64,000 bases of DNA from Candidatus Nanopelagicus sp. Lineage in GTDB: Bacteria > Actinomycetota > Actinomycetes > Nanopelagicales > Nanopelagicaceae. The notes beneath the pieces are model-generated. The model searched no databases. It was not told the origin of the DNA and saw nothing but the letters and a program-made list of their open reading frames with translations. Positions 31,832-44,065 of this stretch are shown one piece after another (the first letter of the stretch is position 1; each line of letters starts with the position of its first letter). The translations under genes and the position numbers were made by a program. The stretch is from NCBI GenBank assembly GCA_016462445.1, contig JAEMTE010000001.1:26133-90132 (forward strand), read 5' to 3'.

Positions 31832-31925
31832 GCTTTAAGTTTAATTCAATACTTTAGTTAAGTAAAAGAATAATTCTCATTATCGCGCTTTACTATCTAA
31901 CTCTAAGTGATTTCACAGTCTTAAA

Positions 31926-33035
31926 CTACGGTTGAACTACTACCTCAACACGTTGGAACTCTTTTAGATCAGAGTATCCGCAGGTAGCCATAGAGCGCCG
32001 TAGAGCGCCAAAGAGATTCATGGAGCCATCAGAGGTGTGTGATGGACCAGTTAATACCTCACTTAATGTGCCAACTGTGCCAACTTGAACTCGATTACCT
32101 CTTGGAAGTTCCCCGTGATGTGCCTCAAGTCCCCAATGCCAACCAGCACCTGGTGCCTCACTTGCTTTAGCAAGAGGTGAACCCATCATTACCGCATCGG
32201 CGCCACATGCAACAGCTTTTGCAATCTCACCACTTGAACCAACTGAACCATCAGCAATTACATGCACATATCTTCCACCAGACTCATCTAAGTAATCACG
32301 CCTGGCAGATGCAACCTCTGCAACGGCGGAGGCCATTGGAACTGATATTCCTAAGACCCTCTTTGTTGTGTGGGCAGAGCCACCACCAAAACCAACTAAC
32401 ACTCCGGCAGCACCTGATCTCATTAAATGCAGTGCTCCTTGTGCGGTTGCGCAGCCACCGACAATTACTGGAACATCTAAATCATAAATAAACTTCTTTA
32501 GGTTAAGGGGCGCCGTCTTATCAGAAACATGCTCTGCTGAAACTGTGGTGCCTCGAATAACAAAGATATCAACGCCAGCATCTAAGACCACTTTATGAAA
32601 CTCTGCAGTTCGCTGTGGTGATAATGCTCCTGCAACAGTGACACCAGCGGCGCGAATTTGGGCTAATCGCTCTTTAATTAAGGTTGGCTGAATAGGGGCG
32701 GCGTAGATCTCTTGCATCCGCTTAATTGCTTTATCCTCTGGCAGTTTTGCCATCTGGGCTAATTGTTTTTCAGCATCCTCATACCTGCTCCAAATACCCT
32801 CAAGATTTAAAACACCAAGACCTCCAGCTTTGCCAATAGCAATTGCTGTCTCAGGTGATACAACTGAATCCATGGGAGCTGCTATAAATGGTAATTCAAA
32901 TTTATATGCATCAATCTGCCAAGAGATTGAAACTTCCTCTAAATCACGAGTTCGCCGAGATGGAACTATTGCAATCTCATCAAAGGAGTATGCCGCCCGG
33001 GCTCTCTTACCCGGACCTAATTCAATATCGGACAT
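31926..33035 (-). CDS. GuaB3 family IMP dehydrogenase-like protein
   Basis: Start set at MSDIELGPGKRARAAYSFDEIAIVPSRRTRDLEEVSISWQIDAY, characteristic of the actinobacterial GuaB3 N-terminus. TACGAT-N7-ATG upstream. Confidence 0.9.
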   Translation of the reverse strand: MSDIELGPGKRARAAYSFDEIAIVPSRRTRDLEEVSISWQIDAYKFELPFIAAPMDSVVSPETAIAIGKAGGLGVLNLEGIWSRYEDAEKQLAQMAKLPEDKAIKRMQEIYAAPIQPTLIKERLAQIRAAGVTVAGALSPQRTAEFHKVVLDAGVDIFVIRGTTVSAEHVSDKTAPLNLKKFIYDLDVPVIVGGCATAQGALHLMRSGAAGVLVGFGGGSAHTTKRVLGISVPMASAVAEVASARRDYLDESGGRYVHVIADGSVGSSGEIAKAVACGADAVMMGSPLAKASEAPGAGWHWGLEAHHGELPRGNRVQVGTVGTLSEVLTGPSHTSDGSMNLFGALRRSMATCGYSDLKEFQRVEVVVQP

Positions 33036-33073
33036 ATAACCAATCGTATCTGTTGTAAGTAAAGTGTTGAAAT

Positions 33074-33826
33074 TTACGCTCTTAAATCCCAAGCTTTAAC
33101 GCCGCCGGTGACTCCGGCTGAGTTAGGAATTATCTTTACCTTGTAATCAAAGCTTCTAAGTGCTGATTTACTAATCCTTGATGAATTACCACCACCGATA
33201 TATAACTTATCCCACACAATCATTGGATATAACTCTTCAATTAATGCTTTAACCCGGCGAGACCATAATTGATTTCCCATTCGCCGCCTAGAAATCTCAC
33301 CAATCCAAGCATCAATTGATTTGCCATAACGAATAGTGGCGTGAGATATCTCAAGGTGGGGAGCTAACTTGCCATCATTAAATATTGCGCACCCTAGCCC
33401 GGTACCAAAGGTAAGAACAGTTTCTAATCCTTTGCCAGTAATCACAGAGGCACCATGAATCTCAGCATCATTTAAAACTAAGGTTGGTAACTTTAATTTC
33501 TTATTTAGCGCCGCCTGCATATCAAAGCCATACCAAGCTTTTTTAAGGTGTGGATCAACGATACCTCTTGGCCCGCGATGATTTATATAATGCGGAATTA
33601 CAATAACTTTGCCATTTCGAATCATGCCTGGCAGGCCAACTGTTACCCGATTTATTCGATGATCTGCAACTACAAAATCTTTAATAATTGCCTGTAAGAG
33701 ATTAGGAGATATTGGGTAAGGTGTTTTTAAATATGGAAAATCAATTAAAACATCGCCACTTTCATCAAGCACAGAGGCCTTGATCCCAGTGCCGCCACAA
33801 TCAACAGCTAGCGTAATAACTTTCAC
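33074..33826 (-). CDS. ppgK: Polyphosphate glucokinase / ROK-family kinase
   Basis: LAVDCGGTGIKASVLDESG, NDAEIHGASVITGKGLETVLTFGTGLGCAIFNDGKLAPHLE motifs. Confidence 0.9.
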   Translation of the reverse strand: MKVITLAVDCGGTGIKASVLDESGDVLIDFPYLKTPYPISPNLLQAIIKDFVVADHRINRVTVGLPGMIRNGKVIVIPHYINHRGPRGIVDPHLKKAWYGFDMQAALNKKLKLPTLVLNDAEIHGASVITGKGLETVLTFGTGLGCAIFNDGKLAPHLEISHATIRYGKSIDAWIGEISRRRMGNQLWSRRVKALIEELYPMIVWDKLYIGGGNSSRISKSALRSFDYKVKIIPNSAGVTGGVKAWDLRA

Positions 33827-33891
33827 CGATTAATATTAGTCGATTTCTAGTTACTGCAGAACCAAAGCCTCTATTTAATTTCTTTGCTTAA

Positions 33892-35529
<1,638 letters not shown>

Positions 35530-35826
35530 TTACTTCTTTGCAATAATTGCTAGTACATCACGGGAGGAAAGTACTAAGTACTCCTCATTGTTGTACTTAA
35601 CCTCAGTGCCGCCATACTTTGAGTAAAGCACGATGTCACCCTCTTTAATATCTAGCGGGATGCGATTTCCATTTTCAAAACGTCCAGGGCCTACCGCCAT
35701 CACAGTTCCCTCTTGTGGCTTTTCTTTAGCAGTATCTGGGATTACTAATCCAGATGCAGTCTTCTGCTCTGCTTCATTTGCCTTAACAACAATGCGATCT
35801 TCTAGTGGCTTAATTGAAATTGCCAT
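35530..35826 (-). CDS. groES: Co-chaperonin GroES
   Basis: [44 protein letters not shown]. Confidence 0.98.
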   Translation of the reverse strand: MAISIKPLEDRIVVKANEAEQKTASGLVIPDTAKEKPQEGTVMAVGPGRFENGNRIPLDIKEGDIVLYSKYGGTEVKYNNEEYLVLSSRDVLAIIAKK

Positions 35827-35882
35827 CCTGATTTCTCCTTCTTAGATTCGGTATTACCCTCTGAAGTACCCCATCTGATGAA

Positions 35883-35909
35883 TTAGCACACGGGGGCTTA
35901 GAGTGCTAA
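35883..35909 (-). promoter_or_regulatory. CIRCE element (HrcA operator) upstream of groES
   Basis: TTAGCACAC-N9-GAGTGCTAA versus canonical TTAGCACTC-N9-GAGTGCTAA: one mismatch, correct spacing. Confidence 0.93.
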
Positions 35910-35955
35910 AGCCAACTTTAAAGGGCGCACTGCGCAAGGGCAAATTAAGAGGTAA

Positions 35956-36981
35956 TTACCAGATCACTTGAGCGATTGAGGCTGCTGAATCAGCGCTTAT
36001 ACCTATCTGCGAGGGTGCTACGCCCTGGCTTATCGCCAAACTACCCATCGCTGCCACCATCGCACCATTGTCGGTGCATAAGCCAATTGGTGGGATTCGC
36101 AGCTCAACCTTGCTCAACTCACACCTTTGCTTTGCTAATTCACGTAGCCTGCTATTTGCCGCAACACCGCCGGCAATTACCAATCTATCAATTCCACTCT
36201 CTTTGCAAGCAGATAGAGATTTACTAATTAAAACATCAACTACCGCCTCTTGAAATGAGGCAGCAACATCACTCTTTTTATAATTTGGAGTTTGTTGCAA
36301 ATATCTTGAAACAGCTGTTTTAAGTCCAGAGAATGAAAAATCATAAGGATGCTTTTCTAAATCAGTACTTTGGGTTAAGCCACGCGGAAAATTAATTGCA
36401 TCCCTACCACCACTTACTGCTTGCTTATCAATTACTGGACCACCTGGAAAGCCAAGTCCCATAATCCGGGCAATCTTGTCAAAGGCCTCACCTGCTGCAT
36501 CATCAATTGTTGCACCCTTAACAATTACATCTTTAGCTAGGTTATTTACCTGCAAAATTGATGAGTGCCCACCACTTACTAATAATGCAATAGTAGGTTG
36601 CATTACTACATCATTATCTAATTGATCAACTGCAATATGGGCAGATAGATGATTAACGCCATATAAAGGTTTATCTAAGGCAAGAGCTAAGCCAGATGCA
36701 CTGCTTACGCCAACTAGTAACGCACCGATTAAACCAGGACCTGCCGTAACTGCGATTGCATCAATATCTTTAAGTGTTACCGATGCATCTTTTAGTGCCT
36801 GCTTAATTACCTGCTGCATCGCCTCTAAGTGAGCACGGCTGGCAACCTCAGGAACTACCCCACCAAAACGTGCATGTTGCTCAACACTTGAAGAAATGAC
36901 ATTTGCTAATAACTTTCGCTCATTAACAATGCCAACCGCGGTTTCATCACATGAGGTTTCAATACCAAGTACTAATGCCAT
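35956..36981 (-). CDS. tsaD: tRNA N6-threonylcarbamoyladenosine synthase subunit TsaD
   Basis: [53 protein letters not shown] motifs. Confidence 0.97.
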   Translation of the reverse strand: MALVLGIETSCDETAVGIVNERKLLANVISSSVEQHARFGGVVPEVASRAHLEAMQQVIKQALKDASVTLKDIDAIAVTAGPGLIGALLVGVSSASGLALALDKPLYGVNHLSAHIAVDQLDNDVVMQPTIALLVSGGHSSILQVNNLAKDVIVKGATIDDAAGEAFDKIARIMGLGFPGGPVIDKQAVSGGRDAINFPRGLTQSTDLEKHPYDFSFSGLKTAVSRYLQQTPNYKKSDVAASFQEAVVDVLISKSLSACKESGIDRLVIAGGVAANSRLRELAKQRCELSKVELRIPPIGLCTDNGAMVAAMGSLAISQGVAPSQIGISADSAASIAQVIW

Positions 36982-37979
36982 TACTTAAGCTCCTTGCGCA
37001 TTACCACTGCAGTGAGCCCTGGGCCGTAGTAATTCTCCCGCTTTGAAATCTCAACAAAACCATTTTGTTCATATAAGGGGCGGGCTGCATCATTGCCAAG
37101 ACGCATCTCAAGCATTACCGCCTCTGCTTTTTTAACTCTGGCCCAATCAAGTAATCTCTTTAATAACTCACGCCCAATTCCTTTGCGACGATACTTATCT
37201 ATAACTGTGATGGTGTGAATATCTGCCACATCTGCCACATAGAAAATACCGGCATAGGCAATTAGCTCACCACCTGCTTCGGCTGCAAGGTAGTAAGCAT
37301 CCTTGGGCGCCTTAGCAAACTCCTCTTTAAATTGCGCACTACTCCAAGCAGCTTTGCCATAAACCTCTTTTTCAATTGCAGTTGCTACCACTAAATCAAG
37401 TGCGCTCATCACTCTAAATTTAACTCCAGCTGGAAGTGGATAGGCATCTGGTTTTCTAATATAGATTGGTTGATCAACTGAATTAGAGGTTGATGCAATC
37501 TCTGCTAGTGCAACTGGATCTGGATAGTAATCACCCTCACTAAAGATTTTAACTCCCAATTTTTCTAAACTACTGGCGCTAGCAACTGCTGGCTGCGTTA
37601 TGCGCAAGCCATCTTTATACTCTGCCCAATATCTCTCTTTACGTCTTGCATCTGTTGAAACAATAAAATTACCTTCATTAATAACAGCTGCCATTGCATC
37701 TAATGAGCAAACTCCAACCCATTTAATATCTGCTGCTAATGCAAAGCTTTGTGCAAATGCAATACCAACTCTAAGGCCAGTAAATGGACCAGGTCCCATG
37801 CCCACTGCAACTAGATCTATACCTCTATTTATTTCTAAAGCTTGCGCAACTAATTTAGGCAACACCTCACCGTGAGCTAAGGCATCATTATGGGTTTTAT
37901 TAAATAAAACTTTGCCATCTTTAACCAATGCCACCGATGTTTGTGAGGTAGAGGTATCTATTGCAAGGATTGTGCTCAT
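36981..37979 (-). CDS. tsaB: TsaB-RimI fusion (t6A subunit plus GNAT acetyltransferase)
   Basis: N-terminus [21 protein letters not shown] and [21 protein letters not shown] (TsaB). C-terminus [27 protein letters not shown]...[19 protein letters not shown] (RimI). Confidence 0.93.
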   Translation of the reverse strand: MSTILAIDTSTSQTSVALVKDGKVLFNKTHNDALAHGEVLPKLVAQALEINRGIDLVAVGMGPGPFTGLRVGIAFAQSFALAADIKWVGVCSLDAMAAVINEGNFIVSTDARRKERYWAEYKDGLRITQPAVASASSLEKLGVKIFSEGDYYPDPVALAEIASTSNSVDQPIYIRKPDAYPLPAGVKFRVMSALDLVVATAIEKEVYGKAAWSSAQFKEEFAKAPKDAYYLAAEAGGELIAYAGIFYVADVADIHTITVIDKYRRKGIGRELLKRLLDWARVKKAEAVMLEMRLGNDAARPLYEQNGFVEISKRENYYGPGLTAVVMRKELK

Positions 37980-38419
37980 AATTTAAACCCGGCCCAACGA
38001 TCACCAATTGGAGTTATCTCAAGATTTCGAGAGCTTTCCTTATCACCTTGCGTAATTTTAATATCTAAATATTGATCACTCAGGGTTGAGACAAAGGCCG
38101 CTCCCCACTCAATTACAAAAATAGAGCTTGGTAGGTAGCTTTCAAAATCTAAATCAGTAAAACTACTTACTCCAGAATCAAGTAATCGATAAGCATCGAT
38201 ATGAATAAAGTTTGGAGTTCCCTTATGGATTCGGCTAATTACAAAGGTAGGGGAGGTAACACCGGTAATACCAAGGGCGAAAGCAACTCCTTGAGTTAAT
38301 ACAGTTTTACCAGCAGCTAACTCACCTGTTAAAACCACAACATCAGAAGGCTTTAATGCTTTGCCAATCTGCACACCTAACTGATGCATCTGCTCTACTG
38401 AGGTGACAGAGGTTTTCAT
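37976..38419 (-). CDS. tsaE: t6A biosynthesis ATPase TsaE
   Basis: VVLTGELAAGKTVLTQGVAFALGI Walker A; TSPTFVISRIH; HIDAYRL. Confidence 0.95.
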   Translation of the reverse strand: MKTSVTSVEQMHQLGVQIGKALKPSDVVVLTGELAAGKTVLTQGVAFALGITGVTSPTFVISRIHKGTPNFIHIDAYRLLDSGVSSFTDLDFESYLPSSIFVIEWGAAFVSTLSDQYLDIKITQGDKESSRNLEITPIGDRWAGFKL

Positions 38420-38441
38420 AATGGAAGTAGTTTATAGATAC

Positions 38442-38476
38442 AAAAAGGCCCCTCAGTTTCCTGAAGGGCCTTTTTT
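38442..38476 (-). terminator. Intrinsic terminator downstream of the secreted hydrolase gene
   Basis: AAAAAGGCCCCTCAG-TTTC-CTGAAGGGCCTTTTTT hairpin with A/T tracts on both sides. Confidence 0.9.
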
Positions 38477-38487
38477 AGATTTAGCTT

Positions 38488-40143
38488 TTACCGATCTTGG
38501 AACATCAAAGCAGGTTTGAAGTTTGGATCAATAAACATGCTTGGATCTTTCTTTAGTGCAGATTTAGCGGCTGCAATTGATGGAAGTTTTCCACTCTTAC
38601 CTGCGCTAGCAAGTAACTTAGCAATCACCATAATCTGATCATTTGTATACATCGCATGAGATGTACCCGTTGTAATTCCAGTTGCAGCCTTTGGAGAGCC
38701 AGCTGAGTCAAACTCTGTGTACTCATCTGGTGGCTTGTTCCAAATATTTAGCAACAAACCAGGCTTTGCATCTCCATTACTTATGGAAGCCTCATACAAA
38801 TCCTTCATCTTTTGAATATAGCCAGCTGGTGTAATTTGATCAGCTGTCTGTGAGACTGTGATTGTTGGAACAGAGATCTTTCCAGTGTATGCGGCTTGGT
38901 TATTTATACACGCAACAGCAGAGGCACTTGCAGTAACTCTAGGAGCTACTGGGTTGAGCTTGTTTAGGAAAGCTAACATTCCAGCAGTTGCTGTCTTACC
39001 ACTTAACCCTGCTGCAAAAATATCGCCATTATCACCAAGTCGTGAGGCGTAATCTGTAGCTGAGTTATCAAAGATACTTCCACCACAACGCATTTCAGCG
39101 TCATAGTTTCCAATAACTCCAAGTGCAAGTGCAGTTGATGTGTTTTCCAAAACTGCAAGTGCTGGGCTAATCGCTAATCCAAATGAGGTTTCAAGTGCAC
39201 CCTTAGGTCCAGATGAAGCATCATATGTATTTGACTGAGTAGGCATTCCTGCTAGTAGGCCAATTAATAAAATTGCACTACGAACTGGGATACCTTTTAA
39301 TGACGCTGGTGCGTTTGTAGCACTAGCTGGCCATGCTGGCGCTAATGGATTGGCCGAAATAGCAGCTGAAAGTGCGCCAAGGACAGTTAAAAGCTTTCCA
39401 ATATCGCCAATTAACTCCATATAGCCGCGAGTATCACCTGCATACTCAGGTTGGGTATACCCATTTCCTTTAATTGTTGGATCAAATAATGTTTTATACA
39501 TCCATAAAACATCATTTGCGTATGAGTACTGGCTAGCAGCAGTTCCTGCCATATGCAGATTGGCTGCAGCATCAATAATTCCATATTGCTCAGAAAGTGA
39601 TTGAGAAATATGTCCGCCTAGTGAATCTCCCCAAGAAACAACTTTACTAATCGTTGGGAAAATATCTTTAGCGTAGACAATTAAGTTTACATTTGCCTCA
39701 ATTGCTTCTGGAACTGACCAACCATTTACCTGCACACCTGCACCAGCTAAGGCATAGCCTTGCTTTAGAAGTGTTTGGGCAATGATTTCCTGATCTGCTG
39801 CAGTTCTTCCTGGTGCAACCTCAGGTGCTGAACGAGGTACTGAATAAACACCATCTGGGTTGATTACTGGAATTTTAGGCAGAAGAACTTGGTTTCTGAT
39901 TCCGTGTGAATATAAAAACATCATGCCGTTGAACTTTTCTGGCATTCTGATCTCATACTTAGAACCATTGCCATCAGCGCCGGTACATTTTTGGAATGCA
40001 ACAAACTTAGCGCCGTCAATAAAGCCGGTTTCAGAACAACCTTCGGCTGCATTAGCAGAACTTGGTACTGCTACGGCAAATGTTGCAACAAGTGCTGCAG
40101 AGATAAGAGCAGTTAAGCCCTTCTTTAGTTTTAGATTTTTCAT
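38488..40143 (-). CDS. Secreted putative alpha/beta-hydrolase (serine hydrolase)
   Basis: Signal peptide ...AVPSSANA; GMMFLYSHGI oxyanion-type segment; VSWGDSLGGHIS GxSxG-like nucleophile elbow; late GTSHAMYT candidate His. Confidence 0.7.
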   Translation of the reverse strand: MKNLKLKKGLTALISAALVATFAVAVPSSANAAEGCSETGFIDGAKFVAFQKCTGADGNGSKYEIRMPEKFNGMMFLYSHGIRNQVLLPKIPVINPDGVYSVPRSAPEVAPGRTAADQEIIAQTLLKQGYALAGAGVQVNGWSVPEAIEANVNLIVYAKDIFPTISKVVSWGDSLGGHISQSLSEQYGIIDAAANLHMAGTAASQYSYANDVLWMYKTLFDPTIKGNGYTQPEYAGDTRGYMELIGDIGKLLTVLGALSAAISANPLAPAWPASATNAPASLKGIPVRSAILLIGLLAGMPTQSNTYDASSGPKGALETSFGLAISPALAVLENTSTALALGVIGNYDAEMRCGGSIFDNSATDYASRLGDNGDIFAAGLSGKTATAGMLAFLNKLNPVAPRVTASASAVACINNQAAYTGKISVPTITVSQTADQITPAGYIQKMKDLYEASISNGDAKPGLLLNIWNKPPDEYTEFDSAGSPKAATGITTGTSHAMYTNDQIMVIAKLLASAGKSGKLPSIAAAKSALKKDPSMFIDPNFKPALMFQDR

Positions 40144-41447
40144 GAGTTTGTTGGTATCCCATTCTTAGGCATTGCAGGACGTGTGAAGGTAGAGGCCTCT
40201 ACTGCTCCAGCTGCTGAATCAGTAGTGAAGATAGATAGCGTTCCACCGTATGGCTTTAATTCACCCTTTGCATTTAACTGACCAAACCAGTAACCGTTGT
40301 AACCAACATGGCTAGTGGCTGAGTAATTAAGTGGCACGCGGCCGGCGCTGGCAAACTTTGCACCCTTGTTCTGAACTGCATTAATCAGACCAGTACGGGT
40401 TAGGTTCTTACCAGCAGCGCGTAGTGCCTGCACAGTTAACATCGCTGAGTTCATTCCTTGTAGAACAATGTTGTCAAAGGAAATACCCTTGTTGTACTTC
40501 TCATTGATCTTCATGAACTGGCTTACATACTCATCAGATGTGTCTTTAGCATCTGGGAAGAAGCTAGCTGCGATTGCGCCATCAATTGTTGTGGACTTAA
40601 CACCAAGTGCGAGCAATGTATTTGCATCTCCACCAACAGATCCTGCGATCCAGGTGAATTTGCTAACTAGGTCAAGTGACTCTGCAGCCTTAAAAATAAG
40701 TGCAGTTACATCAGTTGTACCGAATAGAACAACTACTGGCTTACCAGGAATAGCGCTTAATCCAGTTAGAAGTGCCTTAGCACGAGCATCGGTAATGGAG
40801 CTAGTTGGATACAAGGTTGTGGAAGCAATAGTTAGTCCACCAGCTTTGAAGCCGTTAACACCATCTACTCCAAACTCATCATCTTGTGCAACTAAAGCAA
40901 CAGCTTGTCCAGCAAACTTCTCTTTAATGAACTTGGACATAATTTTTGCTTCCATGGCATAACTTGGAAGTACGGTGAATGTGGTTGGGTACTTAGCGAT
41001 GTTTCCAAACCCGCTAAAACCAGTGTTCACAAAAAGATCAGGGACATTCTTAGCGGCAAGTGATGCAGCGGTGTATGCCTTGGAGTGTGTTGCTGTACCA
41101 AGTGCGCCTACAAGTGCAAATACATTGTCTTTAAGAATTAGGTTAGTAGTTTGGGTAGCAGCCAATGTTGGCAAGTACTTATCATCACGAACTACTAATT
41201 TAATTTTACGACCATACACTCCGCCATTAGCGTTGATGTAGTCAAAGTAAGCTTTCATTGCGCCAGGAACTTTTCCGTAGGCTAAGCCAGCAGAGCCAGT
41301 TAATGGAGTTGAAACTCCTAACTTAATCTCAGTAGCGGTAACGCCAGGATCGGCAGCTTGTGCAGGCATGATGCTTAGCACCATTGCTCCGGCAGCAACT
41401 ACCGCTGAAACGATTGAAAAACGTTTCATGCGAGTATTTCTGATCAT
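40140..41447 (-). CDS. ABC transporter substrate-binding protein, branched-chain amino acid/amide (LivK) type
   Basis: Signal peptide ...IMPAQA; GVTATEIKLGVSTPLTGSAGLAYGKVPGAMKAYFDYINANGGVYGRKIKLVVRDD; SD GGAAGGAAATAA before ATG. Confidence 0.92.
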   Translation of the reverse strand: MIRNTRMKRFSIVSAVVAAGAMVLSIMPAQAADPGVTATEIKLGVSTPLTGSAGLAYGKVPGAMKAYFDYINANGGVYGRKIKLVVRDDKYLPTLAATQTTNLILKDNVFALVGALGTATHSKAYTAASLAAKNVPDLFVNTGFSGFGNIAKYPTTFTVLPSYAMEAKIMSKFIKEKFAGQAVALVAQDDEFGVDGVNGFKAGGLTIASTTLYPTSSITDARAKALLTGLSAIPGKPVVVLFGTTDVTALIFKAAESLDLVSKFTWIAGSVGGDANTLLALGVKSTTIDGAIAASFFPDAKDTSDEYVSQFMKINEKYNKGISFDNIVLQGMNSAMLTVQALRAAGKNLTRTGLINAVQNKGAKFASAGRVPLNYSATSHVGYNGYWFGQLNAKGELKPYGGTLSIFTTDSAAGAVEASTFTRPAMPKNGIPTNS

Positions 41448-41485
41448 TTATTTCCTTCCGTATGGTTATCTTGCTTATTACATTT

Positions 41486-42457
41486 TTAATGCTTCTTCTT
41501 TAATAACTGCCCTGGTCCATTAGGCGCAAACAACACCGCTGCGATAAGCAGTGCGCTGACCAAAAAACCAGGCAAGGTTGCGGTGAATCCTTCAGATCCG
41601 CCGATTCGGTTTACTACCGAATCAGCGATCTCAGGGATCGCCACCAAAACCAACCCCCCTAGCATCACACCTTTTAGGCTGTACACGCCAGTAACAACTG
41701 CCCCTGTTAGGAGGGAAAATGAGAGGGAAAGGGGGAAAGCTGAGGGTGAAACCCCGCTTATAAGCATAACAAGTAGCCCACCAGCCAGCCCTGCCATCCC
41801 AGCGCTGATAGTAAAGGCGGTGACCTTTAGCCGGCCGGTATTAATTCCAGTCAACTGAGCAGCAACCTGATTATCCCGCATCGCTCTAAAGCTTCGCCCA
41901 TACTTTGAGCTAAGCAGATTAGCGATCAACCAAATCATTATCAGGGCGGCAAGGGATGAGATCCAGAAGAACCATTTATATTGTGAGAAGTCCTCGCCAA
42001 ATCTAGCCGGTGGTGCACCAACATCAAATGCCACTCCTTGCTCACCACCTAAAATTGGAAATTGATTAGCAAGAGATGGCAACGAGACAGCAAGTGCCAA
42101 GGTGGTGCCAGCTAAATAAGGTCCAGATAATCTAGCAACACCAAATCCTAAAATTAATCCAAATAAACCGGCGACAAAGGTAGCAATTATTAATGCGATT
42201 ACCGGATGCAGATGAGCATTATTAGTTGATAAAGCTCCAGCGTATGCCCCAACCGCCATTAATGCAGAGTGGCCAAGGGATAACTGGCCTGAGTAACCAG
42301 TTAGTAAAATAATTGAAGCGATCGCCAAGGTATACATAGCCACAAATGATCCTTGGTATTGGCGAAGCTCGCCCACTCGATCACCGACTAGAAGTAGTAG
42401 CCAACCAAATAAAATAAATAAAAGTAAACGTTTTTTAGTCGCAGAAAAATTGTGCAT
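41486..42457 (-). CDS. LivM-type ABC permease
   Basis: LTGYSGQLSLGHSALMAVGAYAGA; FRAMRDNQVAAQLTGINTGRLKVTAF; GVYSLKGVMLGGL. Confidence 0.92.
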   Translation of the reverse strand: MHNFSATKKRLLLFILFGWLLLLVGDRVGELRQYQGSFVAMYTLAIASIILLTGYSGQLSLGHSALMAVGAYAGALSTNNAHLHPVIALIIATFVAGLFGLILGFGVARLSGPYLAGTTLALAVSLPSLANQFPILGGEQGVAFDVGAPPARFGEDFSQYKWFFWISSLAALIMIWLIANLLSSKYGRSFRAMRDNQVAAQLTGINTGRLKVTAFTISAGMAGLAGGLLVMLISGVSPSAFPLSLSFSLLTGAVVTGVYSLKGVMLGGLVLVAIPEIADSVVNRIGGSEGFTATLPGFLVSALLIAAVLFAPNGPGQLLKKKH

Positions 42458-43354
42458 TTAATCTCGCCGGCCTTTCTTATTTGAGAATATTCCAGCTGGC
42501 TTAATTAATAAGACTAAAATTAAAATAATAAATGCGGTAGGAAAAACTAATCTAGAGCTGACATAGGAGGTCGTAAAGTTAATTGCAAAACCTAAAACCA
42601 TCGCACCAGCTACTGCGCCAAATAAACTATCCAAACCACCAATTACAGCAGCAATAAAACCAAATACTAAGAGCACATCCATCGCATTTGGATATAGATA
42701 AGTGCTGGGTACAAATAACATGCCAGCTAGCCCACCGGCAGCACCAGCTAATGCCCAACCTAAGGTCCTAATTCCATCCACTTTTATGCCAGAAAGCTTT
42801 GCAATTTCAGGTGAGTGGGCAGAGGCCCGAAGTGCTAAGCCAAGATTAGTTTTTTGGAATAACAAGGTTAGAAGCAACATCGTAATTGTTACGCAAACTA
42901 GAACCATTAGATTAAATGGACTAAATGCAATAACAGAGCCAAAAATTCGATAACCATCAGTTGAGACTGGTGCAGCAATTGTTTGGTAGGTCAGTCCCCA
43001 CTTAAATCCAATTATTGCTTGAACGATGCCAAGTAATCCTAAGGTTGCTACCACTGGTGCAATCATTACGATTGGACCAGTTGTGATTCGCTTAAATATT
43101 GGCCGCATAAAAAATCTATCTATTGCTGCCCCGATTACCGCTCCAGCAACTATTGCCATAATTAATCCAACCCAATATGAACCAGATCTAACTATTACCT
43201 CATAACCAATATAGGTAGTTAATACCGCTTGGCCTGCTTGAGCAAAGTTAATTACTCGAGTAGAGCGCCAGACTAAAACTAGCGCAGTAGACATTAAGGC
43301 GTAGATAGATCCGGTGGTAAGTGAGGTTAAGACCGCTGTTATAAATTTCAACAT
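42458..43354 (-). CDS. LivH-type ABC permease
   Basis: LTTGSIYALMSTALVLVWRSTRVINFAQAG; GLALRASAHSPEIAKLSGI; GGLDSLFGAVAGAMVLGF. Confidence 0.92.
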   Translation of the reverse strand: MLKFITAVLTSLTTGSIYALMSTALVLVWRSTRVINFAQAGQAVLTTYIGYEVIVRSGSYWVGLIMAIVAGAVIGAAIDRFFMRPIFKRITTGPIVMIAPVVATLGLLGIVQAIIGFKWGLTYQTIAAPVSTDGYRIFGSVIAFSPFNLMVLVCVTITMLLLTLLFQKTNLGLALRASAHSPEIAKLSGIKVDGIRTLGWALAGAAGGLAGMLFVPSTYLYPNAMDVLLVFGFIAAVIGGLDSLFGAVAGAMVLGFAINFTTSYVSSRLVFPTAFIILILVLLIKPAGIFSNKKGRRD

Positions 43355-44065
43355 TTAAAACCCCAAATAGGCAGAGCGAACTGCCGGATCATTTAATAGA
43401 TTTTGCGCAGAGTCTGCAGCAACAACTGAGCCTAGATTTAAAACTACTCCCTCATCGGCAATCTTTAGCGCACCCATAGCATTTTGCTCAACCAATAAAA
43501 CAGTTAAATCCATTTTCGTAACCAATGATTTTATTGTCTGGAATATCTGCTCAACAATTAATGGTGCAAGTCCTAAGGATGGTTCATCTAGTAATAAAAG
43601 CTTTGGCCGGGCAACTAATGCTCTACTAATTGCCAGCATCTGCCGCTCACCCCCTGATAATGAGCCAGCAAGTTGTGTCATACGCTGACCTAAAATTGGA
43701 AATAACTCAACTACCTCATCAGTTGCTTTAACAACATCCTTCTTATCTTTTCGCCATAAACCTGCGAGCGCTAAATTCTCTTTAACAGTTAACTCAGCAA
43801 TTACAGATTTACCATCAGAGACATGCATGATTCCAGAGCGGGCCAGATCCTCAGCCCGCTTACCTAGAATTGATTTACCATTCCAGGTAGCACTTCCTGA
43901 TTCACTCTCTTTAAGTCCAGATAATGTTCTAAGTAATGTAGTTTTACCTGCGCCATTGGCGCCAATAATTGCAGCCAGCTCTCCTTGTGGCACAGTAAAT
44001 GAGACATTACTTATTGCTCTGATCGCACCGTGATCAATTGTTAAATTCTCAACTATCAGGCTCAA
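43355..44065 (-). CDS. LivF-type ABC ATPase
   Basis: IIGANGAGKTTLLRTLSGL, LSGGERQMLAISRALVARPKLLLLDEPSLGLAPLIVEQIF. Confidence 0.94.
   Translation of the reverse strand: MSLIVENLTIDHGAIRAISNVSFTVPQGELAAIIGANGAGKTTLLRTLSGLKESESGSATWNGKSILGKRAEDLARSGIMHVSDGKSVIAELTVKENLALAGLWRKDKKDVVKATDEVVELFPILGQRMTQLAGSLSGGERQMLAISRALVARPKLLLLDEPSLGLAPLIVEQIFQTIKSLVTKMDLTVLLVEQNAMGALKIADEGVVLNLGSVVAADSAQNLLNDPAVRSAYLGF

Noticed and set aside
40468-40962. 164-aa plus-strand ORF opposite livK-type gene
   Set aside because: Fully antisense to a confidently identified SBP gene; no recognisable domain.
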